Below, one piece after another: positions 1 through 7,118 of a stretch of DNA of 11,807 nucleotides. The stretch comes from Thermoplasmata archaeon (lineage in GTDB: Archaea > Thermoplasmatota > Thermoplasmata > Thermoplasmatales > Thermoplasmataceae). Both the position numbers and the translations under genes were made by a program. Where the stretch lies: assembly GCA_021797025.1 (NCBI GenBank), contig JAKAAK010000080.1:1-11807 (forward strand), in the 5' to 3' direction. The notes under the pieces are model-generated. The model was not told the origin of the DNA and made no database searches. It saw only the letters and a list, made by a program, of their open reading frames with translations. Positions within the stretch are counted from its first letter, which is position 1; each line of letters begins with the position of its first letter.

Positions 1-259
1 ATTTATTGTATACTATCAGTAAAGATATAATAGTGGGTGTTATATTTAATTAAACGCCCGATAGATAAGTAATATTATTAACAAAATGAGAATATTTTTC
101 CTATATGACAAAGTAAATTGTAGCATGAAGACCCTCGAAAAGTATATTCAGATACGTGTGAATCTATTCAACATCTATTGTAGATAAACAAATCCATTTA
201 TAAAAAAAGCAATAGACAAATAATTGATGTTATAAAATATTATATAATTACTTAGAGTC
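1..259. other. AT-rich stretch without a recognisable gene
   Basis: This is the region downstream of the flippase gene. A 33-codon reading frame (86-187, plus strand) starts with ATG but resembles nothing I know and has no clear promoter. The only structure is an imperfect inverted repeat at 35-59, listed separately. I see no RNA gene and no mobile-element end here. Confidence 0.5.
35..59. repeat. Short inverted repeat, possible stem-loop
   Basis: GGGTGTT at 35-41 can pair with AACGCCC at 53-59 (seven pairs, one of them G-T on one strand) around an 11-nt AT-only loop. It is G/C-rich in a very AT-rich background. It lies about 200 nt beyond the flippase stop codon and has no adjacent T-tract on the minus strand, so calling it a terminator would be a guess. 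Confidence 0.3.
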
Positions 260-1810
260 CTATTTCACCTTGTTATTTGTATCGCGGTATGCCAGATTTT
301 TTATCAGATATCTTACCATAGTAAATCTTTTAGGTATAACTGATAATACGAAGTTAATTTCATCTCTGTTTATCAATTTAAAAATTTTTATTTCAAATAA
401 ATAAATTATAATACCTAAAAAAATACAGATAAAGATATTAATAATGCTATAATTGATATAATTCTGAAGTGAAAACACAAATAAAAACATTATTAGTGAC
501 GCTATCCAGATTTTTGAAATTCTTCTCTTATCATAATTTACAATTTGAAATCTTTTAGCATAGTAATATACGACAAGAAAAGTAACTGCGTTCATTGATG
601 AATACGATATTGATGCACCTATTATGCCGAAAATTGGTATTAGTATTATTGATAATACAATATTTGAAGTCAAAGATAAACCTGAGGAGAAAGCATATAT
701 TCTTGTTTTTCTGATACTCAACATCCCCGTTATCAATACAGTACTGCCTATAAATATAGATGTTGTAAACATAATGATAATTAATGGTATATATGCCTCT
801 TCGTAAGCTTGACCTGCGAAAATAAATAATAAAGGTCTCGATAATGCCGCTATCCCAAGTCCTGAAGGTATATACAGCAAAGAAACCATATTTAATAACA
901 TTCTTATGCTGGACCTGAATGCGGTTATGTCATCTATTGCAAAGAATGAGGATAATTTAGGTACTAATAAATTTGATACAGGGGATATAAGTATTGTTGC
1001 TGCACCTGCTATAACTAGCGCAAAATTGTAAATACCCAAAGATGAGAGATTAATAAAATATGATACAACTAGTCTGTCAATATATGTTGCACTAGTACCC
1101 ATTATAGATGAAAAAAATAATGGAGTGGAATAATGTATTATATTCTTATATGCCTCCTTTTCATAATTACTTCTTTCCACTCCTATAACTCTGTAAAGTT
1201 TTAAGATAAAAAATACGAAGATAAGGGCGCTTACAGAATTTATGATTGTAATTCCTAAAACTATATAGACAGGTCTTCCAAAAATGAATAGCAAAAGAAG
1301 AGGAAAGAGATAAGTAAGTGCATACACAAAGGTATATATTAATGAATATTTTTTATACTGGTTTAATCCAAGAAGCATGGCCGAAAAAATATTAACAATT
1401 ATAGATGATGCAATGGCAATTCCTATAATTTTGATGTATAATTCATAATACAAACTATGAAAAAATAATATAGATATATAATATGACAAAAAGTATATCG
1501 AAAGAAATGCACTTATTGCTAAAAGTGTACCAAGCAATGCAGTCTTTCTTATCAATTCTAAAAGAGTATTATTATTATTTTTGGCAAGATGATATGAAAA
1601 GAAGTGCTGTATCCCATTACTAAGTCCCAGCATAAATACTGTTGTACCAATGGCCATAATTGCATATAGCAATGAGATAGAACCTACCTCATTGCTTGGA
1701 AGCAAATGTGCCAGAAAAAAATAAAAAAACGTTGAGGATACAAACATAGAAACAACTGAAATATACTGAAAAGCAACTCCAGAATTAAAAGATTCTTTTG
1801 AACTTCTCAA
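260..1810 (-). CDS. Wzx-like polysaccharide flippase (MOP superfamily)
   Basis: A 516-residue integral membrane protein made almost entirely of hydrophobic helices, about 12 to 14 by eye, starting near residues 13-37 and 43-66 and ending near 436-475. The segment at about 244-263 (IDRLVVSYF...LGIYNFA) matches the D-R...G-Y pattern of oligosaccharide flippases in the MOP exporter superfamily. Such proteins move lipid-linked oligosaccharides across the cytoplasmic membrane, which fits a glycan locus. Length is normal for the family (about 420-520). The start is TTG at 1808-1810, preceded directly by an in-frame TAG; the next Met is residue 22, inside the first helix, so TTG is preferred. A TATA-like box lies about 25 nt upstream, suggesting a leaderless mRNA transcribed independently of the sulfatase gene. 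The sugar carried cannot be read from the sequence. Confidence 0.88.
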   Translation of the reverse strand: MRSSKESFNSGVAFQYISVVSMFVSSTFFYFFLAHLLPSNEVGSISLLYAIMAIGTTVFMLGLSNGIQHFFSYHLAKNNNNTLLELIRKTALLGTLLAISAFLSIYFLSYYISILFFHSLYYELYIKIIGIAIASSIIVNIFSAMLLGLNQYKKYSLIYTFVYALTYLFPLLLLFIFGRPVYIVLGITIINSVSALIFVFFILKLYRVIGVERSNYEKEAYKNIIHYSTPLFFSSIMGTSATYIDRLVVSYFINLSSLGIYNFALVIAGAATILISPVSNLLVPKLSSFFAIDDITAFRSSIRMLLNMVSLLYIPSGLGIAALSRPLLFIFAGQAYEEAYIPLIIIMFTTSIFIGSTVLITGMLSIRKTRIYAFSSGLSLTSNIVLSIILIPIFGIIGASISYSSMNAVTFLVVYYYAKRFQIVNYDKRRISKIWIASLIMFLFVFSLQNYINYSIINIFICIFLGIIIYLFEIKIFKLINRDEINFVLSVIPKRFTMVRYLIKNLAYRDTNNKVK

Positions 1811-2153
1811 CTAGGGGTAAATGAAGAATTATTAATAAACCTATTCTTGAATAACTGTATGCCACAACTAAACTTGTATTTCTCTGCATAGTTTAATTCA
1901 TTATTTAAAACTACCTTATTTCCTATTTAATTCAATGAAGCAACCAACAACTTTTTCAGTTTTCTATCATTTAGTTTCTTAATGGAACAAAGGACAGATC
2001 TATGGAGAACCAAAAATTGTCCACCGAATGCAGAAGAAGAAATAGAAAAAAAGGCACGATTCTATAAGTAATCGCGCGAAATTGCTTGATATTGTATTGA
2101 TGAAGACAAGTTTTAAATATTATGCAACAAATAATGATGTAAAATTACACATC
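1811..2153. other. Intergenic region with a possible gene relic
   Basis: This 343-nt gap separates the flippase from the sulfatase gene. It holds the flippase TATA box at its left end. A short plus-strand frame at 1982-2071 (29 residues, starting MEQRTDLWRT and rich in Glu/Lys) is protein-like, and the frame is open upstream to 1931 without another ATG, so it may be the tail of a lost gene. I cannot assign it to a family. On the minus strand the same stretch gives a pyrimidine-rich T-tract at about 2044-2052, about 100 nt past the sulfatase stop, which could act as an archaeal U-tract terminator. Confidence 0.35.
1829..1840 (-). promoter_or_regulatory. Putative TATA box of the flippase gene
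   Basis: On the minus strand this reads GTTTATTAATAA, centred about 25 nt before the TTG start at 1810. That is the archaeal TATA-box distance expected when transcription starts at or next to the start codon. No Shine-Dalgarno sequence lies between box and start, which supports leaderless initiation. Confidence 0.45.
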
Positions 2154-3440
2154 CTAATATGATACTTTTTCTTTGACATCCATAAACTTGTCATTGCCTT
2201 TAAATATTTCTATATCATTTAATAATTCTTCTATAATGTTTTTATTTGATTCATAATCTTCAATTGTTTTATCTTCTTTTTTGAATTCTTCTATATGACC
2301 TTTATTATTTAATACCAATTTATAATTTGATTTGAAAATAGCCACTCTTGATACTTCAACATCATGGGAATTTTTAAATTGCTTAACGTCTTGCGCAAAA
2401 CCGTAAGCCTCAGAGAAAGCAGTTTCATTTGTTTGTACCTCATCTTTACCATAAATCAAATGTTTTATCAAATCAACAACACTAGTTGTGGATGTTACAT
2501 GATTTAGAACCTGATGTTTGCCATTTTTCACGATCAAAGGGACTCTGACTAAGTCATCTGTGAGAAAATAACCATGTCCATAATACTCTTGTGCTATTCT
2601 TTGACCATGATCTGATGTCAAAATTATGTCTGTATTCTCATAAATACCGTTATTCTTTAAAAAGTTAATTATATTACCTATATAACTATCTAGCAATTTC
2701 GGCATCTTAAAATAAGCATCCCATATTTCTCTTATTTTATTCACATTTTGTCCATTGATAAAAGATTCGATCCCATTTGGTTCATTCTTTAAGTATGGCT
2801 CATGCATTTCCATAAAATTTAAAAACAAAAAAAAAGGCTCTTTTAAACTCATACTATTAATTGTTTTAGTTATTGTATAACCACCCTTTTCACGAAAAAT
2901 AGAGTTTGAACCTTTAGATCTTAGTTTATATACTCTATGTAAACCCAATGTATTTGTTACACCCTTATTTTTAAAGGAATTAACTATCATATTTAATTTG
3001 TTTTTGTTTTCATTATAGTCCAATGAATCTCTTAGGAAGGAGTCGTAGTAATTCTCCATCTGTATGAACATATTAAATCCTCTATCAAACCCCGAGCCAG
3101 GGCTTATAAAAGGATTCGCAGATAAACCTATGGTATTGTAGCCTTCCTTTTGTAAGGTCTCTGTTATCGTTTTATATTTTACAGCGTTCATTTTTCCAAG
3201 TAAGTCACTGTCTTTTTCATTATATGTTTCATGTAATTTATGTTCATTTAAATACTTACCTGTAAACATAGATGCGTGTGCTGGTACAGTCCAAGGTGCA
3301 GGAGAAATTGCATTATTATATATTATCGAGTTTTTGGATAGGTAATCGATATTGGGAGTCACAACATTATTGTTATATAAAGATATGGCATCCCTCCTCA
3401 ATGTATCTGCCACAATCAGTACTATATTGTGTTGATTCAT
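2154..3440 (-). CDS. Sulfatase / alkaline-phosphatase superfamily hydrolase, cytosolic, Thr at the nucleophile position
   Basis: A 428-residue protein if it starts at ATG 3438-3440, placing NIVLIVADTLRRD at the extreme N-terminus as usual. Visible motifs: D12 (metal ligand); SPAPWTVPAHASMFTG at 46-61, where the CxPSR sulfatase signature reads T51-V-P-A-H; MHEPY at 212-216; SDHG at 276-279 and H289 (metal ligands). The nucleophile position is thus Thr, not the Cys or Ser that becomes formylglycine. This is known in phosphodiesterase-like members and common in archaeal WTxPSHA proteins, so the substrate may be a phosphate rather than a sulfate ester. There is no signal peptide or membrane segment, so it should act in the cytosol. 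It begins 4 nt after the PP-loop gene stop, implying co-transcription. A TTG at 3456-3458 would add six residues and overlap the upstream gene; it is less likely. Confidence 0.85.
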   Translation of the reverse strand: MNQHNIVLIVADTLRRDAISLYNNNVVTPNIDYLSKNSIIYNNAISPAPWTVPAHASMFTGKYLNEHKLHETYNEKDSDLLGKMNAVKYKTITETLQKEGYNTIGLSANPFISPGSGFDRGFNMFIQMENYYDSFLRDSLDYNENKNKLNMIVNSFKNKGVTNTLGLHRVYKLRSKGSNSIFREKGGYTITKTINSMSLKEPFFLFLNFMEMHEPYLKNEPNGIESFINGQNVNKIREIWDAYFKMPKLLDSYIGNIINFLKNNGIYENTDIILTSDHGQRIAQEYYGHGYFLTDDLVRVPLIVKNGKHQVLNHVTSTTSVVDLIKHLIYGKDEVQTNETAFSEAYGFAQDVKQFKNSHDVEVSRVAIFKSNYKLVLNNKGHIEEFKKEDKTIEDYESNKNIIEELLNDIEIFKGNDKFMDVKEKVSY

Positions 3441-3444
3441 GGTG

Positions 3445-4251
3445 TCACATATACCCAAATTTCCTTAATCTTTCCATCATTTTTTCCTTATCCTGAGCTC
3501 GTCCTGCCCTTTCTTCTGTATTTTCTAAATCTTGTTCCCATGCTGGTTTATCATCGATTTTTTTGGTATCATACTTTCCATCTATTGATCTATAACCTTG
3601 ATAATATAACGGGTGAATTGGTAATTTATTTTGGAACATATAGTTCCATACATCCCTTTCTGTAAAAAGTATTATTGGCTGAACTCTAAAGTGCTCAGGA
3701 TTTGATCTAGGAGAAATAAATGTCTCAATAGACCTTGCTTCATTTTCATCCCATCTGACCCCAGTATACAATGCATCAAACCTATACTTTTTTATAATAT
3801 TATTAAACGGAACAGTTTTCAATAAATGATTTCCTTCAAAGGTATCAAGTGAGTACTCTACAAATTTTTTATCAAAGTCAAAATTAATTTTCTTTAGTTC
3901 ATCTTTATTCTTATCATTCAAATCTTCAACGAGAACTTTGTTCTCTTTTACTTTCGAAATAAAATCATCATTTTTAGCATAAATTACTTTAAAACCTTGA
4001 TCTTTTGATATATTAACAATCATTTCATTTGTTTCGTCATAATGCTGTCCATGATCAATGAATATTGCAGGGGGAATAGCCATATCCTTTGATTTAAACA
4101 CCTCTTCAACCAGATTTAAAACTACAGTTGAATCCTTTCCCGCAGACCACACTATAGCAGGACGGCCAAAAGTATTTATTGAATCATTAATAACCTGCTT
4201 TCCTATTTCTATCTTTGCATTTAATGATAAGTATTTTTCTTCCCTTTTCAT
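3445..4251 (-). CDS. CysD/PAPS-reductase-family PP-loop protein (adenylyltransferase-like)
   Basis: A 268-residue member of the PP-loop ATP-pyrophosphatase superfamily of the PAPS reductase / CysD type. The PP-loop is SAGKDS at 36-41 after a beta-strand (AIVW). FIDHGQHYDET (64-74), GVRWDENEARS (164-174), RVQPIILFTERDVW (189-202) and the C-terminal ERAGRAQDKE (247-256) match the archaeal CysD-like branch. It contains no Cys: both the ECGLH active site of true PAPS reductases and the GC-x-P segment of canonical CysD are missing (YRSIDGKYDTKK instead). Adenylyl transfer, perhaps making APS, is more plausible than reduction, but no CysN partner is nearby. It is the first gene of a pair with the sulfatase homologue, which starts 4 nt after its stop. 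The start is ATG at 4249-4251, with a good TATA box about 24 nt upstream. The exact substrate is unknown. Confidence 0.85.
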   Translation of the reverse strand: MKREEKYLSLNAKIEIGKQVINDSINTFGRPAIVWSAGKDSTVVLNLVEEVFKSKDMAIPPAIFIDHGQHYDETNEMIVNISKDQGFKVIYAKNDDFISKVKENKVLVEDLNDKNKDELKKINFDFDKKFVEYSLDTFEGNHLLKTVPFNNIIKKYRFDALYTGVRWDENEARSIETFISPRSNPEHFRVQPIILFTERDVWNYMFQNKLPIHPLYYQGYRSIDGKYDTKKIDDKPAWEQDLENTEERAGRAQDKEKMMERLRKFGYM

Positions 4252-4269
4252 TAGATACGGATAAGATTG

Positions 4270-4280
4270 CTTTATATAAT
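4270..4280 (-). promoter_or_regulatory. Putative TATA box of the PP-loop/sulfatase pair
   Basis: The minus strand reads ATTATATAAAG here, close to the archaeal TATA consensus and centred about 24 nt before the ATG at 4251. With no Shine-Dalgarno sequence in the gap, the message is probably leaderless and covers both the PP-loop and sulfatase genes. Confidence 0.5.
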
Positions 4281-4378
4281 AATTATGCTGCCAAAGCGTT
4301 GATATAAGATCTTAGAGTGTTCAAGGATCGATTAAATGTTCGATAACTGTCATGCATTATTAATCTTTCAATAATGAT

Positions 4379-4403
4379 GGGATATGGTTTGTGTCCATAT
4401 CCC
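4379..4403. repeat. Perfect 9-bp hairpin just before the transposase start
   Basis: GGGATATGG (4379-4387) is the exact reverse complement of CCATATCCC (4395-4403), with a 7-nt loop. The stem ends 7 nt before the relic's ATG at 4411. Insertion sequences often carry such structures near the transposase start to block translation of read-through transcripts, so this is probably part of the old element. It could instead be a terminator-like or regulatory palindrome. Confidence 0.5.
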
Positions 4404-4410
4404 TCTAATC

Positions 4411-5283
4411 ATGGAAAGGCTGGATAAGATTGTTTCTGAGGAAATGGTGAAGAAGTTCTCGAACATGGTTATTGTTAAAATCCGTGTGATCCTAAAGATT
4501 TAAGGCATTTCTTACAGACCTTCAAGTAAATTCTTCAACAACCATCGAGAACTCCTTATTCTACTCAGAATACATGTGATTCCAAACTTCCGCACACTTT
4601 CTTACAGGGCAATCAGACTGGACTGGCATGAGATCAATGCCTGTCTCATTGACACAGGCAATTAAAACGCTGTCATTGACAGCTTCTTTCTAAAAACATG
4701 AAGGGATTCCAATGCACAGAGAATGAGGAAATCTTATCACTGTAAAGATCCTTATAGTTCATAAAGTTACGGGACGAAGGGCTTTCAATATGGAAGGAAG
4801 GTACATGTGTCTCAGGATATAGATTCCACTGCCATCCTAGAATGAAATGTAACAACTGCATCCATTCATGATATCGCAATGGCCATACAGATGATAGATT
4901 CCGTACGAGACCATGAATATATACTCATGGAACCAGTATATGATTCCTCTCACATATATGATTATGTCTTTGAGAACAGACATGCCCTTCCGGTGATAGA
5001 CACAAACAAAAGAAAGTGCATTGTTGAAAATAATCTCACATTCAACAGGAAGCAGGGAATAATCATAAGGAAGAGCGAGGAATCAAGATACAGATTGAGA
5101 TGAGAGATAGAAAGAACTTTTTCCATTCTGGAAGAGATACTGCATTGCGAGAATATCTGGTATGTCCGTAATAGGAATTATGATGTCACTATTGGTGAAA
5201 TGATAGTAGCATACAACTGCATCATTATGGTCAATCAGATCATGCAAAGACCAAAGAGAGAAATAATGGATATCATCGTTTAA
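4411..5283 (+). pseudogene. Decayed IS5-like DDE transposase
   Basis: Read in one frame from ATG 4411 to TAA 5281-5283, this gives about 290 codons, a normal IS5-family transposase length, broken by six stops: TAA 4501, TAA 4663, TGA 4699, TAA 4762, TGA 4843 and TGA 5101. No frameshift is needed. Family-like pieces in order: MERLDKIVSEEM (N-terminus); SYRAIRLDWHEINACLIDT; VIDSFFLKT with the first catalytic Asp at 4678-4680; GFQYGRKVHVSQDID; MEPVYDSSHIYDYV with the second Asp at 4942-4944; and EIERTFSILEE with the Glu at 5110-5112, followed by YVRNRNYDVTIGEMIVAYN. The triad is intact but the gene cannot make a full protein. The stops fit mainly C-to-T or G-to-A changes from Gln, Arg or Trp codons, so inactivation is old and by point mutation. 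The longest intact piece is 4879-5100. Confidence 0.85.
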
Positions 5284-5800
5284 CGAATAATTGATACCCC
5301 ATATTCTATTATTAAAATGCTATCTCACTTTTCACATGTAATGGTTACAACAGGGAAATGAGTAAGGGTAAAGTTCATGTTTGCATGTTTTGCATACAAT
5401 TTACATGCATTGAAGATCATTAATGGATAGCGTGAGCTATGAATTTTTAAAGAAATTTTACGGCGAAATTGAAGAAAAAGAGTATAATTTTGGAAGTAAA
5501 TTGTGAAAATTGTTCTATTTCCTCTTGAAGGAGATAAGTTTTAACATTTGTAAGGAAAATGTAGAGGAAATTAGAAAACCTCTTTAATTATTATTTGTCT
5601 AATATTTAAAGTTTTTATGATTATCGTGATTAATATCGTCTTATTCGCTACCATCAACTAAAGATGTTCACGTCTATTAGTACATCCTAAGTATATAATA
5701 TATACAAAGAATTATATTGAAGAAAATATATTTGAAGAACCTTTTTACCACTAAATACACGACATCTTCCTACATTACATAGACCTGGTAGGATAATTAT
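5284..5800. other. Long non-coding stretch with scattered short repeats and possible gene relics
   Basis: About 517 nt without an intact gene between the transposase relic and the glycosyltransferase stop codon. It contains: TGCATGT (5382-5388) facing ACATGCA (5403-5409); a 27-codon frame at 5423-5506; AGAGG (5563-5567) facing CCTCT (5579-5583), followed by T/A-rich sequence; a perfect palindrome GTATATA-A-TATATAC (5691-5705); and a near-direct repeat TATATTGAAGAA (5713-5724) / TATATTTGAAGAA (5727-5739). The right end of the dead insertion sequence should lie in the first part, but I could not define it. I see no tRNA-like or other structured RNA. Confidence 0.4.
5423..5506 (+). other. Short ORF, 27 residues, possible truncated gene start
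   Basis: ATG to TGA gives a small acidic, helix-like peptide starting MDSVSYEFLKKFYGEIEEKE. Protein-like stretches continue past the stop in the same and a shifted frame (for example ICKENVEEIRKP before 5583). This would fit a gene eroded by mutation beside the insertion-sequence relic. There is no recognisable ribosome-binding site or strong TATA box, and I do not know the family. Chance occurrence is quite possible. Confidence 0.15.
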
Positions 5801-6928
5801 TTATTTCGTAATTAATTTTTGAAATATTGAATTTAATTTAAAATTGTGATTATCCCATGAAAAGTTTTTAGCTAAGTTAATATTATTGTTCCTAATTTCA
5901 GACCATGTTTCTTTTTCATTAAATAGTTTAACAATCATATTTGCTACATTTTCGAAATCGTCTTCTGCAACTATATAGCCGTTTACATTATTTTTAATTA
6001 TTTCCTTTATACCTATACCATAATTTATTATCAAAGGAATACCCCATGCTAGTGATTCTAAATTTCCCATACCCGGCCCCCTTTCATCATACCCAAACCC
6101 AATAGATATTTTTGCTTTTTTATATAAACCCACCAATTCACTCTCGTCTATCGGTCCAGTTATAATCAATCTTTCATTCAATCCAGCAGCACTAACTGTA
6201 TTTCTAAATTCATTGAGATAGTTGTTACTGGCCCAACTACCGGCTATTATTATTTTTCCCTCTTTTATTCTCTTAGCTATTTCAAACAATATTTCCGGTT
6301 TTCTTCCAAAATCCCACATTGTTACAGATATTGCTATATTTTCTCTTGAATCAAAATCAGGTATAGCATCATGTAAGATCAATCCTGGATAAACCTCATA
6401 CGCATTCTCTATACCGAATTTGATCAATAAATCTAAATTTTCCTTCGTGTTAGTTAAAACTACATCACTATTTTTTATCGCTTTTTCTTGAACATATTTA
6501 GATAATTTTGATCCACTAAACAGTGAAACCTCATGAATAAGTACAACAGTTTTATTTTTATTTCGATTTTTATTATATTTTTGAAAAAATGCTGAAAACT
6601 CATCAAAATAATATATTATATCATATTTTTTCCTTAAATTATGCTCTGTTTTATATATTAAATCCATATCTACTGTTGCCTCCTCTCCTCTTTGCGGCAT
6701 ATAATGCATTGTAACTCTTTTAAACACTCTTCCTAAAATTCTTTTACTTATATCGTTGGGATACATAACTTTATAGTCTATACTGTATCTATAAATATAT
6801 TTATTAGTTCCCCTGATAAATATTAAATCAACGGCATTTCCGAGTTTACTCAACCCCTCAGCTTCGGCAAAAGCAATTCTTTGAACCCCTCCCGGCCATA
6901 AAATCCTGACAATTATGCAGATTTTCAT
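5801..6928 (-). CDS. GT-B glycosyltransferase, GT4-like
   Basis: A 375-residue soluble protein with the two-domain layout of GT4-type glycosyltransferases. The N-terminal Rossmann half opens with MKICIIVRILWPGGVQR, where the Gly-rich GGVQR turn (13-17) is typical of the acceptor-side loop. The C-terminal half has KIIIAGSW (225-232), LIITGPIDESEL (254-265) and DERGPGMGNLESLAWGIPLI (281-300), where GNLE (288-291) is the donor-sugar motif. In the usual EX7E pair the second Glu is E291, but position 283 is Arg, with a Glu one place earlier (E282). It should transfer a nucleotide-activated sugar to a growing lipid-linked glycan on the cytoplasmic face; donor and acceptor are not readable. It is divergent from the plus-strand glycosyltransferase, with 190 nt between starts. 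ATG 6926-6928 fits the family start. Confidence 0.85.
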   Translation of the reverse strand: MKICIIVRILWPGGVQRIAFAEAEGLSKLGNAVDLIFIRGTNKYIYRYSIDYKVMYPNDISKRILGRVFKRVTMHYMPQRGEEATVDMDLIYKTEHNLRKKYDIIYYFDEFSAFFQKYNKNRNKNKTVVLIHEVSLFSGSKLSKYVQEKAIKNSDVVLTNTKENLDLLIKFGIENAYEVYPGLILHDAIPDFDSRENIAISVTMWDFGRKPEILFEIAKRIKEGKIIIAGSWASNNYLNEFRNTVSAAGLNERLIITGPIDESELVGLYKKAKISIGFGYDERGPGMGNLESLAWGIPLIINYGIGIKEIIKNNVNGYIVAEDDFENVANMIVKLFNEKETWSEIRNNNINLAKNFSWDNHNFKLNSIFQKLITK

Positions 6929-7118
6929 CTATGACCTATTTCAATAAACTTAATAATTTTTTTACGTATACCTTTTAAAAACTAGACTACTAAACTATCA
7001 CCTAAGATTTATTCCAAAAGTTATAGTTATTTGAAACTATCAAAACTATATTAATATGGCCTACTATTTAATTCGATAGGAACGTAAGGTATTACTATTA
7101 TAATCTAATTGGGAATAC
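6929..7118. promoter_or_regulatory. Divergent promoter region of two glycosyltransferase genes
   Basis: The 190-nt gap serves both directions. On the minus strand TTATTAAG (6949-6956) is centred about 25 nt before ATG 6928; an AGGTCAT just ahead of that start is only a weak Shine-Dalgarno match. On the plus strand CTATTATAAT (7094-7103) lies about 20 nt before GTG 7119, a little closer than ideal. No operator palindrome stands out. Confidence 0.35.

Larger units (their letters stand above)
4252..4410. other. Spacer between the PP-loop gene and the transposase relic
   Basis: This region holds the TATA box of the PP-loop gene at its left end and a strong hairpin (4379-4403) at its right end. 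It probably includes the left end of the old insertion sequence, but I found no convincing terminal inverted repeat or target-site duplication, so its boundary stays open. Confidence 0.4.

Noticed and set aside
3441..3458. Alternative TTG start for the sulfatase homologue at 3456-3458
   Set aside because: It would add six residues before the core strand and overlap the upstream gene; its AAGGAA is too close to the TTG to be a good ribosome-binding site. ATG 3440 fits the family better, though the TTG is not excluded.
3429..3665. Plus-strand open frame spanning the junction of the PP-loop and sulfatase genes
   Set aside because: Antisense to two well-supported genes and hydrophobic only because of the complement of charged codons.
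4673..4879. Minus-strand open frame of 68 codons inside the transposase relic
   Set aside because: The opposite strand carries the aligned DDE transposase motifs in one frame; this frame is its antisense shadow and has no family features.
4300..5420. Terminal inverted repeats and target duplication of the insertion sequence
   Set aside because: Comparing the flanks by eye gave only short chance matches (for example GATCTT, GCATT-TTAAT); no repeat with credible length and symmetry was found.
5691..5739. GTATATAATATATAC palindrome and two TATATT(T)GAAGAA copies
   Set aside because: Too short and too AT-rich to count as an operator or repeat family in this background; kept only as a note in the intergenic entry.
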